Virus record (IMG/VR): IMGVR_UViG_3300033153_005382
Coordinates: 1-64,000 of that record
DNA from: a virus
DNA: 64,000 nucleotides
Reading direction: 5' to 3' (one strand)
The stretch's first letter is position 1, and every line of letters starts with the position of its first letter. Of this stretch, positions 48,592-57,794 are shown one piece after another. The position numbers and the translations under genes are program-made. The notes beneath the pieces were generated by a model. The model was not told where the DNA came from, did no database searches, and saw only the letters and a list, made by a program, of their open reading frames with translations.

Positions 48592-49216
48592 AACATCTCC
48601 TTCCCTCGTTCTCCCCATAGAACCTCTCAATTATAGATGACTCACTCTCCTTGACCCTAGACAACAGATCCTTGTTCCACTTCACTTCTACAAAACTGTG
48701 AGAACATGGGCCTTCATCTATTACCTGACGCCTAAATCCGACTAGTCCTAACAAGTCCGATAGATCACTGCTTATGGTCTCGTACCGTCCTATCCAATCA
48801 ACCCACTCTCCCTGATCCGGACCAACATATGATTCAATCAACCTAGTATACCACAATGGGTACCTCTCCAACATTACAAACACCCAATCGGCAAACGTTC
48901 CCTTTTTTGTTTCCCTGAAAACATCTAAAGCAGTAGCCAATGGATGCCACTTCACACACTTCGTCCTAACCGCAAACTTAGGCGGCTTCATACTAAACCA
49001 CATCCATACAGACTCGTAATACGATACAGGGTGTCTCACAAACGTCGCTACCATCTTGACATCTACCATCCGATGGCGATGCTTATGAGCATACAACCCC
49101 CACTTATCCGCACTCCATTGCACTTGAGCTTTATACCACGACTCGGCTTCGATGTTCCAGTTTGCTAACGATCTATTCAACCACTCCGTCCCTGTCCGCG
49201 GGATGTACTGGATCAT
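48569..49216 (-). CDS. Sulfotransferase-like protein
   Basis: 215 residues from the ATG at 49216. QYIPRTGTEWLNRSL sits at the PAPS 5'-phosphosulfate loop, and VATFVRHPVSYYESVW is the 3'-phosphate-binding RHP motif. Such enzymes move sulfate from PAPS to sugars or proteins. Weak overall similarity to Sulfotransfer_2; part of the glycan cluster. Confidence 0.6.
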   Translation of the reverse strand: MIQYIPRTGTEWLNRSLANWNIEAESWYKAQVQWSADKWGLYAHKHRHRMVDVKMVATFVRHPVSYYESVWMWFSMKPPKFAVRTKCVKWHPLATALDVFRETKKGTFADWVFVMLERYPLWYTRLIESYVGPDQGEWVDWIGRYETISSDLSDLLGLVGFRRQVIDEGPCSHSFVEVKWNKDLLSRVKESESSIIERFYGENEGRRCYASLAQS

Positions 49217-49230
49217 TAACCCTTTGCTTC

Positions 49231-49950
49231 TTATGAACCTTGACAAGTTCTCCTCCCTTCGACTATAAACTTGAACTTGCTCCAATCTGTCCACGTATTG
49301 ACAGATAACGGACACTTGGATACGTGTATAGCCTTAATCTCAATCCTACCCTCAATCCACGTCAACTGTTCCAACGACTCCTTTCTAGCATAGCTCGATA
49401 CCTGGTTGCCATTATTATACCACCACTCCAGAGCTACAGGATCCATCGCATACACTCCAACATGAATTTTAGCTCCCCGCATCCAAGCTCGGCTAAACCA
49501 ATGACATCTGCCATATGATTCCGTTACCTTCACAACACTATACCGTGCATAATCCTCGATTTCTGACGGTCCTACTATTGTATTAACTCCTCCATTTACC
49601 GAACAGGCCATCTTAACCTGCTCCGGCTGAATAAACGGCTCATCAACTTGCCAATTGACGATCCTCCTCCAGTCCGACAACCCACCTATTTCGTGAAACA
49701 GTCCTGCTATTCGACTTGTACCACAATCAAACTCACGATGTTCTGTGGTCTTGACAGTAATACCCTTTTCCTTACACAAATCCACTACCTCATTGTCTCC
49801 TGTCACAATCCATACGTTTTTCGTGAACTTGCTTGCCTGACTATGCGTCCATTCTAACAGTGTCTTTCCTCCTGCCACCAACATGGGTTTTCTTGGCAGC
49901 CTCGTGCTTTGATTCCTTACGGGAATTACAACTAGATCAGAAGTACTCAT
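49231..49950 (-). CDS. kdsB: KdsB-like CMP-sugar synthetase (cytidylyltransferase)
   Basis: 239 residues. VVIPVRNQSTRLPRKPMLVAGG is the nucleotide loop, NWQVDEPFIQP equals NVQGDEP of KdsB, HVGVYAMDP equals HIGIYGY, and LEQLTWIEGRIEIKAIHV completes the set. KdsB-type enzymes load Kdo or a related sugar acid onto CMP. It would supply an activated sugar for the neighbouring glycosyltransferases. Confidence 0.8.
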   Translation of the reverse strand: MSTSDLVVIPVRNQSTRLPRKPMLVAGGKTLLEWTHSQASKFTKNVWIVTGDNEVVDLCKEKGITVKTTEHREFDCGTSRIAGLFHEIGGLSDWRRIVNWQVDEPFIQPEQVKMACSVNGGVNTIVGPSEIEDYARYSVVKVTESYGRCHWFSRAWMRGAKIHVGVYAMDPVALEWWYNNGNQVSSYARKESLEQLTWIEGRIEIKAIHVSKCPLSVNTWTDWSKFKFIVEGRRTCQGS

Positions 49951-50488
49951 ATCGTTCGCACAGCTCCTCTTCCCTATGAACTATTTGTTGTCGTAGCCTC
50001 CGTACGTCCTTTGCCATAATTACACGCCTCCTCAACCGAGCCGGTATCTCAACCTCCTTCATTACGTCTAACACTCCTTCGTTGATTCCCAATGACGAGA
50101 AAAACTCATCCACATTCCATGGGAAATCTTCGCACCTAAGACACACTTCAGCTTTGTACTCCTCCAGTATGTCTACTAACTGCACTTCGCTTTGCATCAA
50201 GTAGCTTTGAACAAACTCCATCCACCCTGTCCTTCGCAGTCCCCTAAACTGCTCGACGCAACATCCTACACACTGTCTCTTGCCTTTTGTATACTTGTAA
50301 ACCTCTCTCAGCCAATCAAACGGATGACGAACTAGTCCTACTCGAAACGATTGGCTTCGTCTTGACGGTGGTCTATGCAAATCCCCTTCCCCTTCTTCCT
50401 TCAATCCTGCTGTAAATGCAGCTTTAATAAACCACTCCCCACCTGTTCCAATTGGACAGGCAAATTCAAACAATCCAAAGTCTATCAT
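49937..50488 (-). CDS. Sulfotransferase-like protein
   Basis: 183 residues. PIGTGGEWFIKAA lies at the phosphosulfate loop, and VGLVRHPFDWLREVYKY carries the RHP motif. It is short for the family. It overlaps the KdsB-like gene by 14 nt. Confidence 0.55.
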   Translation of the reverse strand: MIDFGLFEFACPIGTGGEWFIKAAFTAGLKEEGEGDLHRPPSRRSQSFRVGLVRHPFDWLREVYKYTKGKRQCVGCCVEQFRGLRRTGWMEFVQSYLMQSEVQLVDILEEYKAEVCLRCEDFPWNVDEFFSSLGINEGVLDVMKEVEIPARLRRRVIMAKDVRRLRQQIVHREEELCERYEYF

Positions 50489-50491
50489 ATA

Positions 50492-50701
50492 TCACCCCAA
50501 CAATACCTCATCATGGTTCATCTGATTCAACTCCTTTACCTCCCTCCTCCTAACCCACGTCGCAACTAATTCTTTCACCTCCTCACATGGCACATCAACT
50601 ACTTTCCGATTCGTCTTCCTGTCTATTATAGCCACGGTACCCTCGAAGCTTTCCTTAGCTATGAACTTGAACTTCTCACATTCTACGATCAACATCATCA
50701 T
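50492..50701 (-). CDS. Hypothetical small protein
   Basis: 69 residues; three ATG codons in a row (50701, 50698, 50695) after GAGAGG. LIVECEKFKFIAKESFEGTVAIIDRKTN is beta-rich, followed by a helical tail. A TATAAT hexamer (50625-50630) lies inside the gene. Unknown role. Confidence 0.5.
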   Translation of the reverse strand: MMMLIVECEKFKFIAKESFEGTVAIIDRKTNRKVVDVPCEEVKELVATWVRRREVKELNQMNHDEVLLG

Positions 50702-50705
50702 CCTC

Positions 50706-51251
50706 TCACTTTCTAAACCACCATATATCACCCTTCCTGATGTACTCCAACTTATATCCATCTTCCTCAACAAATTCATCAACCGGTATTCGAACCTCTG
50801 ATTCCTTATGCCCTAATCCCAAATAGTCATGTCCGATTGCAAATCCACCTCCTTTCACTTTTCTTACCCAACATCGCAAATCCTCCTCAACATCCTCAGC
50901 TTTATGGCTTCCATCGATGAACACAAAATCCAAAGACCCATCCTCGACTGTCTTGGAAGCCTTAGTACTTGACTCCCAAATAACCTCATACCGATACCCC
51001 GGAAATGCCGACAACCTCCGAATTGCTTCATCATGACATTTCGACATCTTCTCAACGCTGTAGTTAACAGTGCCTCCTCCGTGTCCTCTCTCCCATATAT
51101 CAACCAGCATCAATCGAAGTCCGGGGAACTCCTTCAACAACTTCGCTGATGTTCCTGCCTTCCAAACTCCAATTTCCGCACCTACCAATGGTCCACCTGG
51201 GAACTCCCTCTGCAACAACTTGTACAAAGACCGTCGGTACTTTGCCATCAC
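50706..51251 (-). CDS. Class I SAM methyltransferase (Methyltransf_24-like)
   Basis: 181 residues. GAEIGVWKAGTSAKLLKEFP is motif I, LMLVDIWE follows, and FVFIDGSHKAEDVEEDLRCW is the Methyltransf_24 acid-His segment. This family methylates sugars or small molecules. It probably methylates the glycan made by the surrounding genes. Confidence 0.75.
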   Translation of the reverse strand: MMAKYRRSLYKLLQREFPGGPLVGAEIGVWKAGTSAKLLKEFPGLRLMLVDIWERGHGGGTVNYSVEKMSKCHDEAIRRLSAFPGYRYEVIWESSTKASKTVEDGSLDFVFIDGSHKAEDVEEDLRCWVRKVKGGGFAIGHDYLGLGHKESEVRIPVDEFVEEDGYKLEYIRKGDIWWFRK

Positions 51252-52000
51252 AATCCCCTCCTTTGCTTTGGACTCTCGTAAACCCGTTTCGGATGTCTAA
51301 GCCTATAAACTCCCAGCAGATCGACCTTGGTAATCAGCCCCTTTTCCCGACAATTCTTTCGATACCTCATATCGCATCTACAACTCACAAACGTTCCATC
51401 TGGCGTCGGTGTCTGAAACGTCTTATCGTCTGGCAAGTAGCCTTCCGACCTTGCAAAATCTCCCCTCACTATCTGAACCCCACCGATAGCCTTATTCAAT
51501 TTCTTGTGAACAAACTCTTCCGGTTTGATGTCGATTGTCTGCGGATATCTGTGTATCTGTTCTACCCTCGCCGTTCCTATATCCCAATCACGATGTATCA
51601 TTGTGTTCTCCGGATACACCATTACAGTTCCATCTGGCCAGTCCAACCCTCCCAATGATTCCAAACACCCTTGGTGAAACACATAATCAACATCGGTAAA
51701 CCACACTATATCAGCCCGTGTATTCTTCGACGCTATGTTCCTTCCGATAGCCCGCCGTCCTACTCGACCGGGACTCAACGTTACTACCTGCAAATCCAAC
51801 CAACCATGGTGCCGAACAAAGTAGTTCAGTACTGCTCTCGTAGCCCTATCCTCTTCCGGACAACACACAATGGTAATTCGTACATCAACCTCCCGCTTAG
51901 CAGGATAATACAACACCAACGAACTCAATTGGTACATGAGCAACGAATCGTAATACGGTCGCTCAATCGACTGACAATGAGACACTATCTCTATCAACAT
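51248..52000 (-). CDS. GT-A glycosyltransferase
   Basis: 250 residues from the ATG at 52000. Beta-alpha-beta start, IGRNIASKNTRADIVWFTDVDYVF with the DxD motif, and GGVQIVRGDFARSEGY as the acceptor side. Resembles family 2-like enzymes. Overlaps the sulfotransferase gene upstream by 38 nt. Confidence 0.75.
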   Translation of the reverse strand: MLIEIVSHCQSIERPYYDSLLMYQLSSLVLYYPAKREVDVRITIVCCPEEDRATRAVLNYFVRHHGWLDLQVVTLSPGRVGRRAIGRNIASKNTRADIVWFTDVDYVFHQGCLESLGGLDWPDGTVMVYPENTMIHRDWDIGTARVEQIHRYPQTIDIKPEEFVHKKLNKAIGGVQIVRGDFARSEGYLPDDKTFQTPTPDGTFVSCRCDMRYRKNCREKGLITKVDLLGVYRLRHPKRVYESPKQRRGL

Positions 52001-52643
52001 CAAACTCCCTTTCGAACTTGTAGCCAAACCGATCTACATCCCTTTGGTAATATCTCCCTACTATCTCTACCAACTCCTCGTCGTAGTATGACTGATACCT
52101 CCTATGCTTTGACGTCCTACTGACAGGAAGCGGCACGTATGTCTTTCCGATCTCATCACAGAACCTTCTCCAATCCTCCTTCAACGTTTCAAATCGTAAT
52201 ACCTTATCGACGCCCCATTTTAACCAGGCTACCTGTGGGTTCACCTGTGAAAAACTCCGAACGTTTCGACTACTTACCGGCTTCACAAACCTACCCGTCG
52301 ATACTGTCCTTGCAAACAAATCGAAGGTCTTCAAACTTTGACTTGATCCTCGCTTCGGTGACCTCCTAGGACGAAACTCCGACAGATAAGCATACAGACT
52401 AACCAACCTATCCCATGGATTCCGTACCACTGCCAACTTGATCGACCTATCCCACCACTCCTGTGATATATACTTCTTTCGATAGTACCCTGCAGCTACG
52501 TGCCTCAAATCCGTAAAATCACACCACTCGTCCCAATCCTGTGGCCTCCTTCGCTGGTAACCTCCTCCGTTCTTCTTCATCCACTCCGTTATGGACGTTC
52601 CTGCTGTCTTCGGTATGTGAATGAATATCACCTGCTTGACCAT
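51963..52643 (-). CDS. Sulfotransferase (Sulfotransfer_2 family)
   Basis: 226 residues from the ATG at 52643. VIFIHIPKTAGTSI is the 5'-phosphosulfate-binding loop and LAVVRNPWDRLVSLYAY the 3'-phosphate-binding motif; both are intact, as in carbohydrate sulfotransferases. A 73-bp block is identical to the neighbour at 52646-53290. It transfers sulfate from PAPS, probably to a glycan. Confidence 0.88.
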   Translation of the reverse strand: MVKQVIFIHIPKTAGTSITEWMKKNGGGYQRRRPQDWDEWCDFTDLRHVAAGYYRKKYISQEWWDRSIKLAVVRNPWDRLVSLYAYLSEFRPRRSPKRGSSQSLKTFDLFARTVSTGRFVKPVSSRNVRSFSQVNPQVAWLKWGVDKVLRFETLKEDWRRFCDEIGKTYVPLPVSRTSKHRRYQSYYDEELVEIVGRYYQRDVDRFGYKFEREFDVDRDSVSLSVD

Positions 52644-52645
52644 AC

Positions 52646-53290
52646 TCAACTCCCATAACAATACTCAAATCGTTCTACGTCCTCCCGATAGAATCTACCT
52701 ACCTTTCTAACCAAATCATCAGTATAATACATCCAATAATCCCTACCTCGTCTCGACTTGTTCAACTTCCCCAACTTGGCTTGCGGCAACTCCGACTGCC
52801 TACAAAACTGACACCACTCATCCTCCAAATTCTCAAAACGAATCAAGACATCAACTTGCTTCCGCAGCCATTCTACCTGTGGATTCGCTTGTCCAAACTC
52901 CCTACAAGCTCTTCCACTAACTCGTCCTACCCATCTAGAACATCCCGAACATACCTCGGTGGCAAATTCCTCAAAACTTGTAAGATGTACATTTGACCGT
53001 TTCCAATGGCCCCGAAACCTAATCCCTTTCCAATAGGCATACAGACTAACCAACCTATCCCATGGATTCCGTACCACTGCCAACTTGATCGACCTATCCC
53101 ACCACTCCTCGGTGATATGTCCTTTCGATAAATACCACTCTGACGACAAATGGCCTAAGCTCGTAAACCAACATCCTTTGTCCCACTCCTTCGGTCTGTA
53201 TTTCTGAAACGTTCCGTTCCTTCGTCCATACGACTCAATGGACGTGCCTGCGCATCGCGGTACATGGACAAATATCACCTGTCTTGTCAT
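52646..53290 (-). CDS. Sulfotransferase (Sulfotransfer_2 family), paralog
   Basis: 214 residues. VIFVHVPRCAGTSI and LAVVRNPWDRLVSLYAY are intact. It is a tandem copy of 51963-52643 with low identity elsewhere but an identical 73-bp block around the 3'-phosphate motif. The loop carries RC in place of KT, so substrate preference may differ. Confidence 0.88.
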   Translation of the reverse strand: MTRQVIFVHVPRCAGTSIESYGRRNGTFQKYRPKEWDKGCWFTSLGHLSSEWYLSKGHITEEWWDRSIKLAVVRNPWDRLVSLYAYWKGIRFRGHWKRSNVHLTSFEEFATEVCSGCSRWVGRVSGRACREFGQANPQVEWLRKQVDVLIRFENLEDEWCQFCRQSELPQAKLGKLNKSRRGRDYWMYYTDDLVRKVGRFYREDVERFEYCYGS

Positions 53291-53844
53291 GCCGGCCTCA
53301 ACACCATAATCCGCTTCGTAAAGTATGGCCGTGTCAATCTATTCCTTAACCTACTAGTCTCCTCGTCATCTACCAACCAATCCCATTCCCTGAATCTAGC
53401 TGCTACGTACTCAGGCTTCCTATTGTTCACATGGCCATTGCCTCTCTGTCCAGGCTTTCCCCAAGTGACTATTAGCCCTTTCTTTGCCAACAAACTAACA
53501 TTGCGAAAAACCTCATCCTCAAAAGCTTTGGGAATATGCTCCCCAACATCGAGGAACAATCCCCAATCCTCAGCACTGTACGGAATTGTATCTGACGTCA
53601 AATCACAAAACTTGACAAGTCCTCCTGTAATCTCCTCTACGTCTTCGCCTCCGTCCAATCCTACAACTTTGTACCCCAACTCCTGGAACGCCCTCACATA
53701 CTGTCCAACGCCGCATCCAATGTCAACAATGGTCTCGTCTATCGGGATCAAATCCGCCAATGCCCTTACTAACTCTGCCTTAGGCCTCTTCTTCGTCCTC
53801 TTTCCCAAGCTGTTTCTTGAGAACCCTCCCTTTGCTCTCCTCAT
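53287..53844 (-). CDS. Class I SAM methyltransferase
   Basis: 185 residues. TIVDIGCGVGQYVRAFQ is motif I, VVGLDGGED follows, and DWGLFLDVGEHIP sits at motif IV, as in methyltransferases for sugars or phosphates. It resembles the N-terminal domain of the next gene and may be its duplicate. Confidence 0.8.
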   Translation of the reverse strand: MRRAKGGFSRNSLGKRTKKRPKAELVRALADLIPIDETIVDIGCGVGQYVRAFQELGYKVVGLDGGEDVEEITGGLVKFCDLTSDTIPYSAEDWGLFLDVGEHIPKAFEDEVFRNVSLLAKKGLIVTWGKPGQRGNGHVNNRKPEYVAARFREWDWLVDDEETSRLRNRLTRPYFTKRIMVLRPA

Positions 53845-53847
53845 GGT

Positions 53848-55179
53848 CTACCTCCTATGTCTAAATATCGGTTCGGGTCCCTTATCTACTAATCCCTTCA
53901 ACATTCCACACCTAGGCCTAATAAGACGCTGATCCGGCTGGAACGAATCCCAAAGCTCCTGCAACGTCATTCGACCGAATCTCTTATCGACGGAATACGT
54001 AATGAACTGCTCATCGCCTGCTTTCTTCTTGGGATACTTCTCTATCAATTCCTCATAGTCCTCGAAAAACCAATCCAGTAACTCAACACACGTGAAGTAC
54101 ATAAAGCATCCAAACAATCCTACCAACGGTGTCACCCGGGTCCAGCCATTGCCCTCCCTAGGCCGAAACCAAAAATAGCCTTTCTTGTAACTAATCAAAG
54201 GCATTTGCATCAACCGACCCAACCCTTTCTTTGCATACAACAACTCCATTACCCTGCCTTGATCGAATCCAAGAGCCGGATACGTATCCATATCCGTATA
54301 CAGCACCTCACCATATTCCTTCAACGCTTCCCTAACTAAGTACAACTTATTCCATGACAACACTCCACCCGACACCCTCATTATCGGTTCCGGATGTACC
54401 TCCACTATATTCCTAGCTCCCTTATCCTCTAACAGCTGCGTAGCCTCCCTTCCCATGGTATAATACACAACCGTCTCCTGTGCAAACTCCGGATTTCTGC
54501 GAAACGATTTTCGTAGGTCCTTCAAAATCTTCGGACGGGTCCGTTCAAAATCGCCACCATACAACACTCGCACAAACTTCATGGTTAAACCCTCCGACCT
54601 CCGAAAAACTAACAATCGCTTGTTCATCCTACTAAACTGTCCAGCTACCGCTCTAGCTTGCCTTGTCTTCTCCTCACTGAGACACCACCCCAATCGTCCA
54701 AACAAATTCGCTACGTATGATGCTTCCCTTCTATTCTTAGCCCTCCAATCAGGCGTCTTCTCATCTGCCCAAGCAACAACTAACCACTTCCTCGGAATTC
54801 TCGCTGTCCCTTTTGCTAGCTCCCACTCTAATTTCCTAGGGACATGCTCTCCTACATTCAACATCAATCCCCAATCCGCACATTTATCCCACTTTCCACT
54901 TCCTTCAGTCACGTCGAACTGAAAAGTCCTCCCCTCACTAATCTCCTCTATTCCTTCTGATCCATCCAATCCGAATATCTTGTATGCATTGGTCTTATGC
55001 ATACAAGTCTTTACCAGTTTGCCTGGCCCTGCTCCAATATCTACGACACTCGCTCCTTCGGGAACGATTGTCTTGATCATCTGATACATCAACCGACGTT
55101 TCTTCTTACCAACATTCAGTCTTGCATTCAACTGCTGCTCGGCTGTAAAAACGCCAGTATTGTCTCTCTCCTTATCCAT
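53848..55179 (-). CDS. Fusion of SAM methyltransferase and GT-A glycosyltransferase
   Basis: 443 residues. Residues 1-198: methyltransferase (VVDIGAGPGKLVKTC, GLDGSEGIEE, DWGLMLNVGEHVP). Residues 200-443: glycosyltransferase starting MKFVRVLYGGDF with DxD in VLYTDMDTYP and GDEQFITYSVD near the end. Methylation and sugar transfer on one chain suggest capping of a glycan. An internal Met at 200 could also start the second domain alone. Confidence 0.8.
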   Translation of the reverse strand: MDKERDNTGVFTAEQQLNARLNVGKKKRRLMYQMIKTIVPEGASVVDIGAGPGKLVKTCMHKTNAYKIFGLDGSEGIEEISEGRTFQFDVTEGSGKWDKCADWGLMLNVGEHVPRKLEWELAKGTARIPRKWLVVAWADEKTPDWRAKNRREASYVANLFGRLGWCLSEEKTRQARAVAGQFSRMNKRLLVFRRSEGLTMKFVRVLYGGDFERTRPKILKDLRKSFRRNPEFAQETVVYYTMGREATQLLEDKGARNIVEVHPEPIMRVSGGVLSWNKLYLVREALKEYGEVLYTDMDTYPALGFDQGRVMELLYAKKGLGRLMQMPLISYKKGYFWFRPREGNGWTRVTPLVGLFGCFMYFTCVELLDWFFEDYEELIEKYPKKKAGDEQFITYSVDKRFGRMTLQELWDSFQPDQRLIRPRCGMLKGLVDKGPEPIFRHRR

Positions 55180-55834
55180 CCCAATTTTCCGGATTGAACA
55201 CTTTGATAGGAGTAGTCCTTCTCGGAAACTTTCCTTCCGGTGGTGTTCCTCCTACGAAATCAGCTATCAATTTCCACAACACCAAATCCTTCATACTGAA
55301 CACATCCAAAACCAACAAACGTTCTGGTTCCCGTGCGAAGTACTCCTGAACTTCGCTAGAATGCCTAATAAACCCTTCCCTTAGTTGCTCCTTAGTCGGA
55401 GTCTCACTTCCATAATGTCTCTTGTGCAACATGTTACCGCGGCGAGGATCAGCTCTTCCTCCTGTTCCGATCTTTCCTTTAGCAGACTTCAACCATTGAT
55501 CTACTGGCCGCAACGTGAGAATAAACTTCGAGTCCTGCCTCTCCTCAGCCAACTGTCTCCAATGGAACGACGGCATGTGTCCGCAATACTCGTAAGTCTC
55601 ATACAACATCAAATCAATACGTCCTGCTTCCATCTTCTCGATGGCGTCATTGATACACAAAGTACAGCCTCCCGATCCATGAATAGCTTTCAAACCGAAC
55701 GACTTAAAAGCAACATAAACAGACCTTGTTGCAGTCCTTCCCATTCCTATCTCGAAATAACGACACCTCACCTCCTTCAGCAAAACTCCCCGATGCCTTG
55801 CACATGCCCACGGTCTGTTATATGGTCTGTTCAT
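55172..55834 (-). CDS. Sulfotransferase-like protein
   Basis: 220 residues. YFEIGMGRTATRSVYVAFKSFG holds the phosphosulfate loop, and FILTLRPVDQWLKSAKG the 3'-phosphate motif, a Sulfotransfer_4-like layout. ATG 3 nt after the preceding stop. Part of the glycan cluster. Confidence 0.7.
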   Translation of the reverse strand: MNRPYNRPWACARHRGVLLKEVRCRYFEIGMGRTATRSVYVAFKSFGLKAIHGSGGCTLCINDAIEKMEAGRIDLMLYETYEYCGHMPSFHWRQLAEERQDSKFILTLRPVDQWLKSAKGKIGTGGRADPRRGNMLHKRHYGSETPTKEQLREGFIRHSSEVQEYFAREPERLLVLDVFSMKDLVLWKLIADFVGGTPPEGKFPRRTTPIKVFNPENWDG

Positions 55835-55837
55835 GCT

Positions 55838-56018
55838 TCAATGCCTCGTAATCGAATGAATACAACTTGCGAAATCGTCCAACTTCTCCTTTCTTTGTAC
55901 TCGATGGTGCCTCATGTACCATAAATTCTCTCCCAACAAACTCCTCAAACTTCCCCTTAGGGTTCCTCCGCCTGTCCTAGGGGAGATGCAATAGCAGTAC
56001 TTTCGGATAACCCATCAT
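55838..56018 (-). pseudogene. Truncated, frameshifted sulfotransferase remnant
   Basis: ATG at 56018 overlaps the upstream stop (TGATG). Twelve codons (MMGYPKVLLLHL) run into TAG. With one C fewer in the CCCC at about 55978 the frame reads HLPRTGGGTLRGSL, a phosphosulfate-loop motif, and stays open for 60 codons to TGA at 55838. The second half of the enzyme is missing. Confidence 0.55.
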
Positions 56019-56965
56019 CAACTTTCTACTAAATCGAGATGTCGATTCTTCACACTATTCCTCCAATCTGCCATCCCTCCTACGTTGTCCTCCAAACACT
56101 GTCTATACACTGGCCACCACAGATTAAATCCCTTTGCAGACTTCTCTGGCCGACAACACGAATCGCCATGGTAATGACGGACTACAACATCCTCATCCCT
56201 CAGCCCTTTCGGCTGGTATATTGGTGAACAGTTGTATTGCCCTCCGCAGGCCACAGCTATCTTATCCATATGCATGGACAACATCAGATGCAACACCCGC
56301 TCATCCGCAATAAACAACCTGCCACACCTTTTCGTCCACTCATACCACGTTGGCAATACTTCCGATATGGGCTGTGCTGCCCATACTCCTCCGTTAACCG
56401 ACGGCCATTTGCTTTTGCTTGCCTTCAGAACATGCTCGGCTGGTACTGAACACTCTAACAACTTCCTAATCCTATCGTAAACCATTCCACTGTCCATCGT
56501 CCAATCGTTCCATTGCGTAGCACAAAACGACCGATCCTCTGCTATCTCGAACAGTATATCCAGCTTCCCGTGAATTGTAGTATCCGCATCTAAATACAAC
56601 AACGTGCCACAATCCAATTCCATCGCCAAATCAATCTTGTCGAGAAACTGTGCATTGCTTCCTACTCCATCCTTCCGTCTCAACTTGGGATGTCGTTCCT
56701 TCGCCTCAATCCCCAGCCGCCTATCCCTAGCTATGAACTCCTTCCCTATGGAAAACGATTCCGGCCAACAATAGACTTCAACTGTACCTCCCCAACCCGA
56801 CTCCCTCAACGTCCACAACGAACAAACCAAATATGGCAAATGGGCCGCTCCACTCATCAAATACACTACCCGACGATCCTTGCCTCCTTGAAAAACCACC
56901 GTGCGTGCCTGTGATTTTTCTTCCTGCGATGGTTCGAGGACTATATTGTCCGAATCCTTATTCAT
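56018..56965 (-). CDS. Glycosyltransferase, family 8-like
   Basis: 315 residues. VVYLMSGAAHLPYLVCSLWTLR start, CGTLLYLDADTTIHGKLD (DxD), PSVNGGVWAAQP and DERVLHLMLSMH are the expected GT-A landmarks. Likely adds a hexose from a nucleotide sugar. Confidence 0.75.
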   Translation of the reverse strand: MNKDSDNIVLEPSQEEKSQARTVVFQGGKDRRVVYLMSGAAHLPYLVCSLWTLRESGWGGTVEVYCWPESFSIGKEFIARDRRLGIEAKERHPKLRRKDGVGSNAQFLDKIDLAMELDCGTLLYLDADTTIHGKLDILFEIAEDRSFCATQWNDWTMDSGMVYDRIRKLLECSVPAEHVLKASKSKWPSVNGGVWAAQPISEVLPTWYEWTKRCGRLFIADERVLHLMLSMHMDKIAVACGGQYNCSPIYQPKGLRDEDVVVRHYHGDSCCRPEKSAKGFNLWWPVYRQCLEDNVGGMADWRNSVKNRHLDLVES

Positions 56966-57005
56966 CTGGTTTACCTCCTAGCTAGCCTAGGTATTTTCTA
57001 GAAAC

Positions 57006-57794
57006 CTAAGACCACATAGCTTCCTCAGCTTCCTTCCTGATATTAGCTATTGACAACCGCTGCAACCATCCTCGTCGCCTCATGTTCGGTCTAAGAATAG
57101 ACAATCCCATCCGTCTCGCACAGTACCACAAGTAACCATCCTGACTCGATACCGGTAATCTTCCATACCCGCATGTCTTCTCTGCCATCCTAATACACTT
57201 TTTCGTAAACTCCGTATTGAAAAACGCACACCAACTAATAATCCTCTTGTGTCCTAATCTATCCTTACCTTCTTGCGGTACCATCCTCAACGGTTCCGTT
57301 CCTTGAAACTCCGGCAGTCTTCTTTGACATTCCTCTGCCCATTCATCGAGCACTAACATTTGATTCGGCGGCTTAGTAAATGACCAACAATGTGCTACTA
57401 TAGCTGGATCATCGACAAACCAATCATCGCTTATCCAACTGTCCATTTCTTTAGCAACGACATCTGTATCCACCTTCAACCAATATGGTGTCTCAACGTG
57501 TGCTGCCATGTACACAAATCCGGACAGCATCTTTTCCCGCTGCGGATCCTCCCACCTATCCCCTGACTGTCCGAAATACGCTATCGGCCATGGTGGCCAC
57601 CTGAAAAAACGAACATTGTTACGTCCCACAACTTGGGACACATCCGATTCTTTTATCTCACCATCATCATAGAACACCAACTTAGGAACACTTGCCAGAC
57701 TCGGCTTGTTCCTCATCCATGTCGGCCACACGATCGATAGCTGTTTCAGATGCTTCCGATCGACTCCTATTACTATCGTATACTGCCATTCCAT
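57006..57794 (-). CDS. GT-A glycosyltransferase-like protein
   Basis: 262 residues. YTIVIGVDRKHLKQL start, TPYWLKVDTDVVAKE with DxD, and SWCAFFNTEFTKKC. Its first 113 nt overlap the end of the cupin gene in another frame, unusually long for this phage. Confidence 0.7.
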   Translation of the reverse strand: MEWQYTIVIGVDRKHLKQLSIVWPTWMRNKPSLASVPKLVFYDDGEIKESDVSQVVGRNNVRFFRWPPWPIAYFGQSGDRWEDPQREKMLSGFVYMAAHVETPYWLKVDTDVVAKEMDSWISDDWFVDDPAIVAHCWSFTKPPNQMLVLDEWAEECQRRLPEFQGTEPLRMVPQEGKDRLGHKRIISWCAFFNTEFTKKCIRMAEKTCGYGRLPVSSQDGYLWYCARRMGLSILRPNMRRRGWLQRLSIANIRKEAEEAMWS

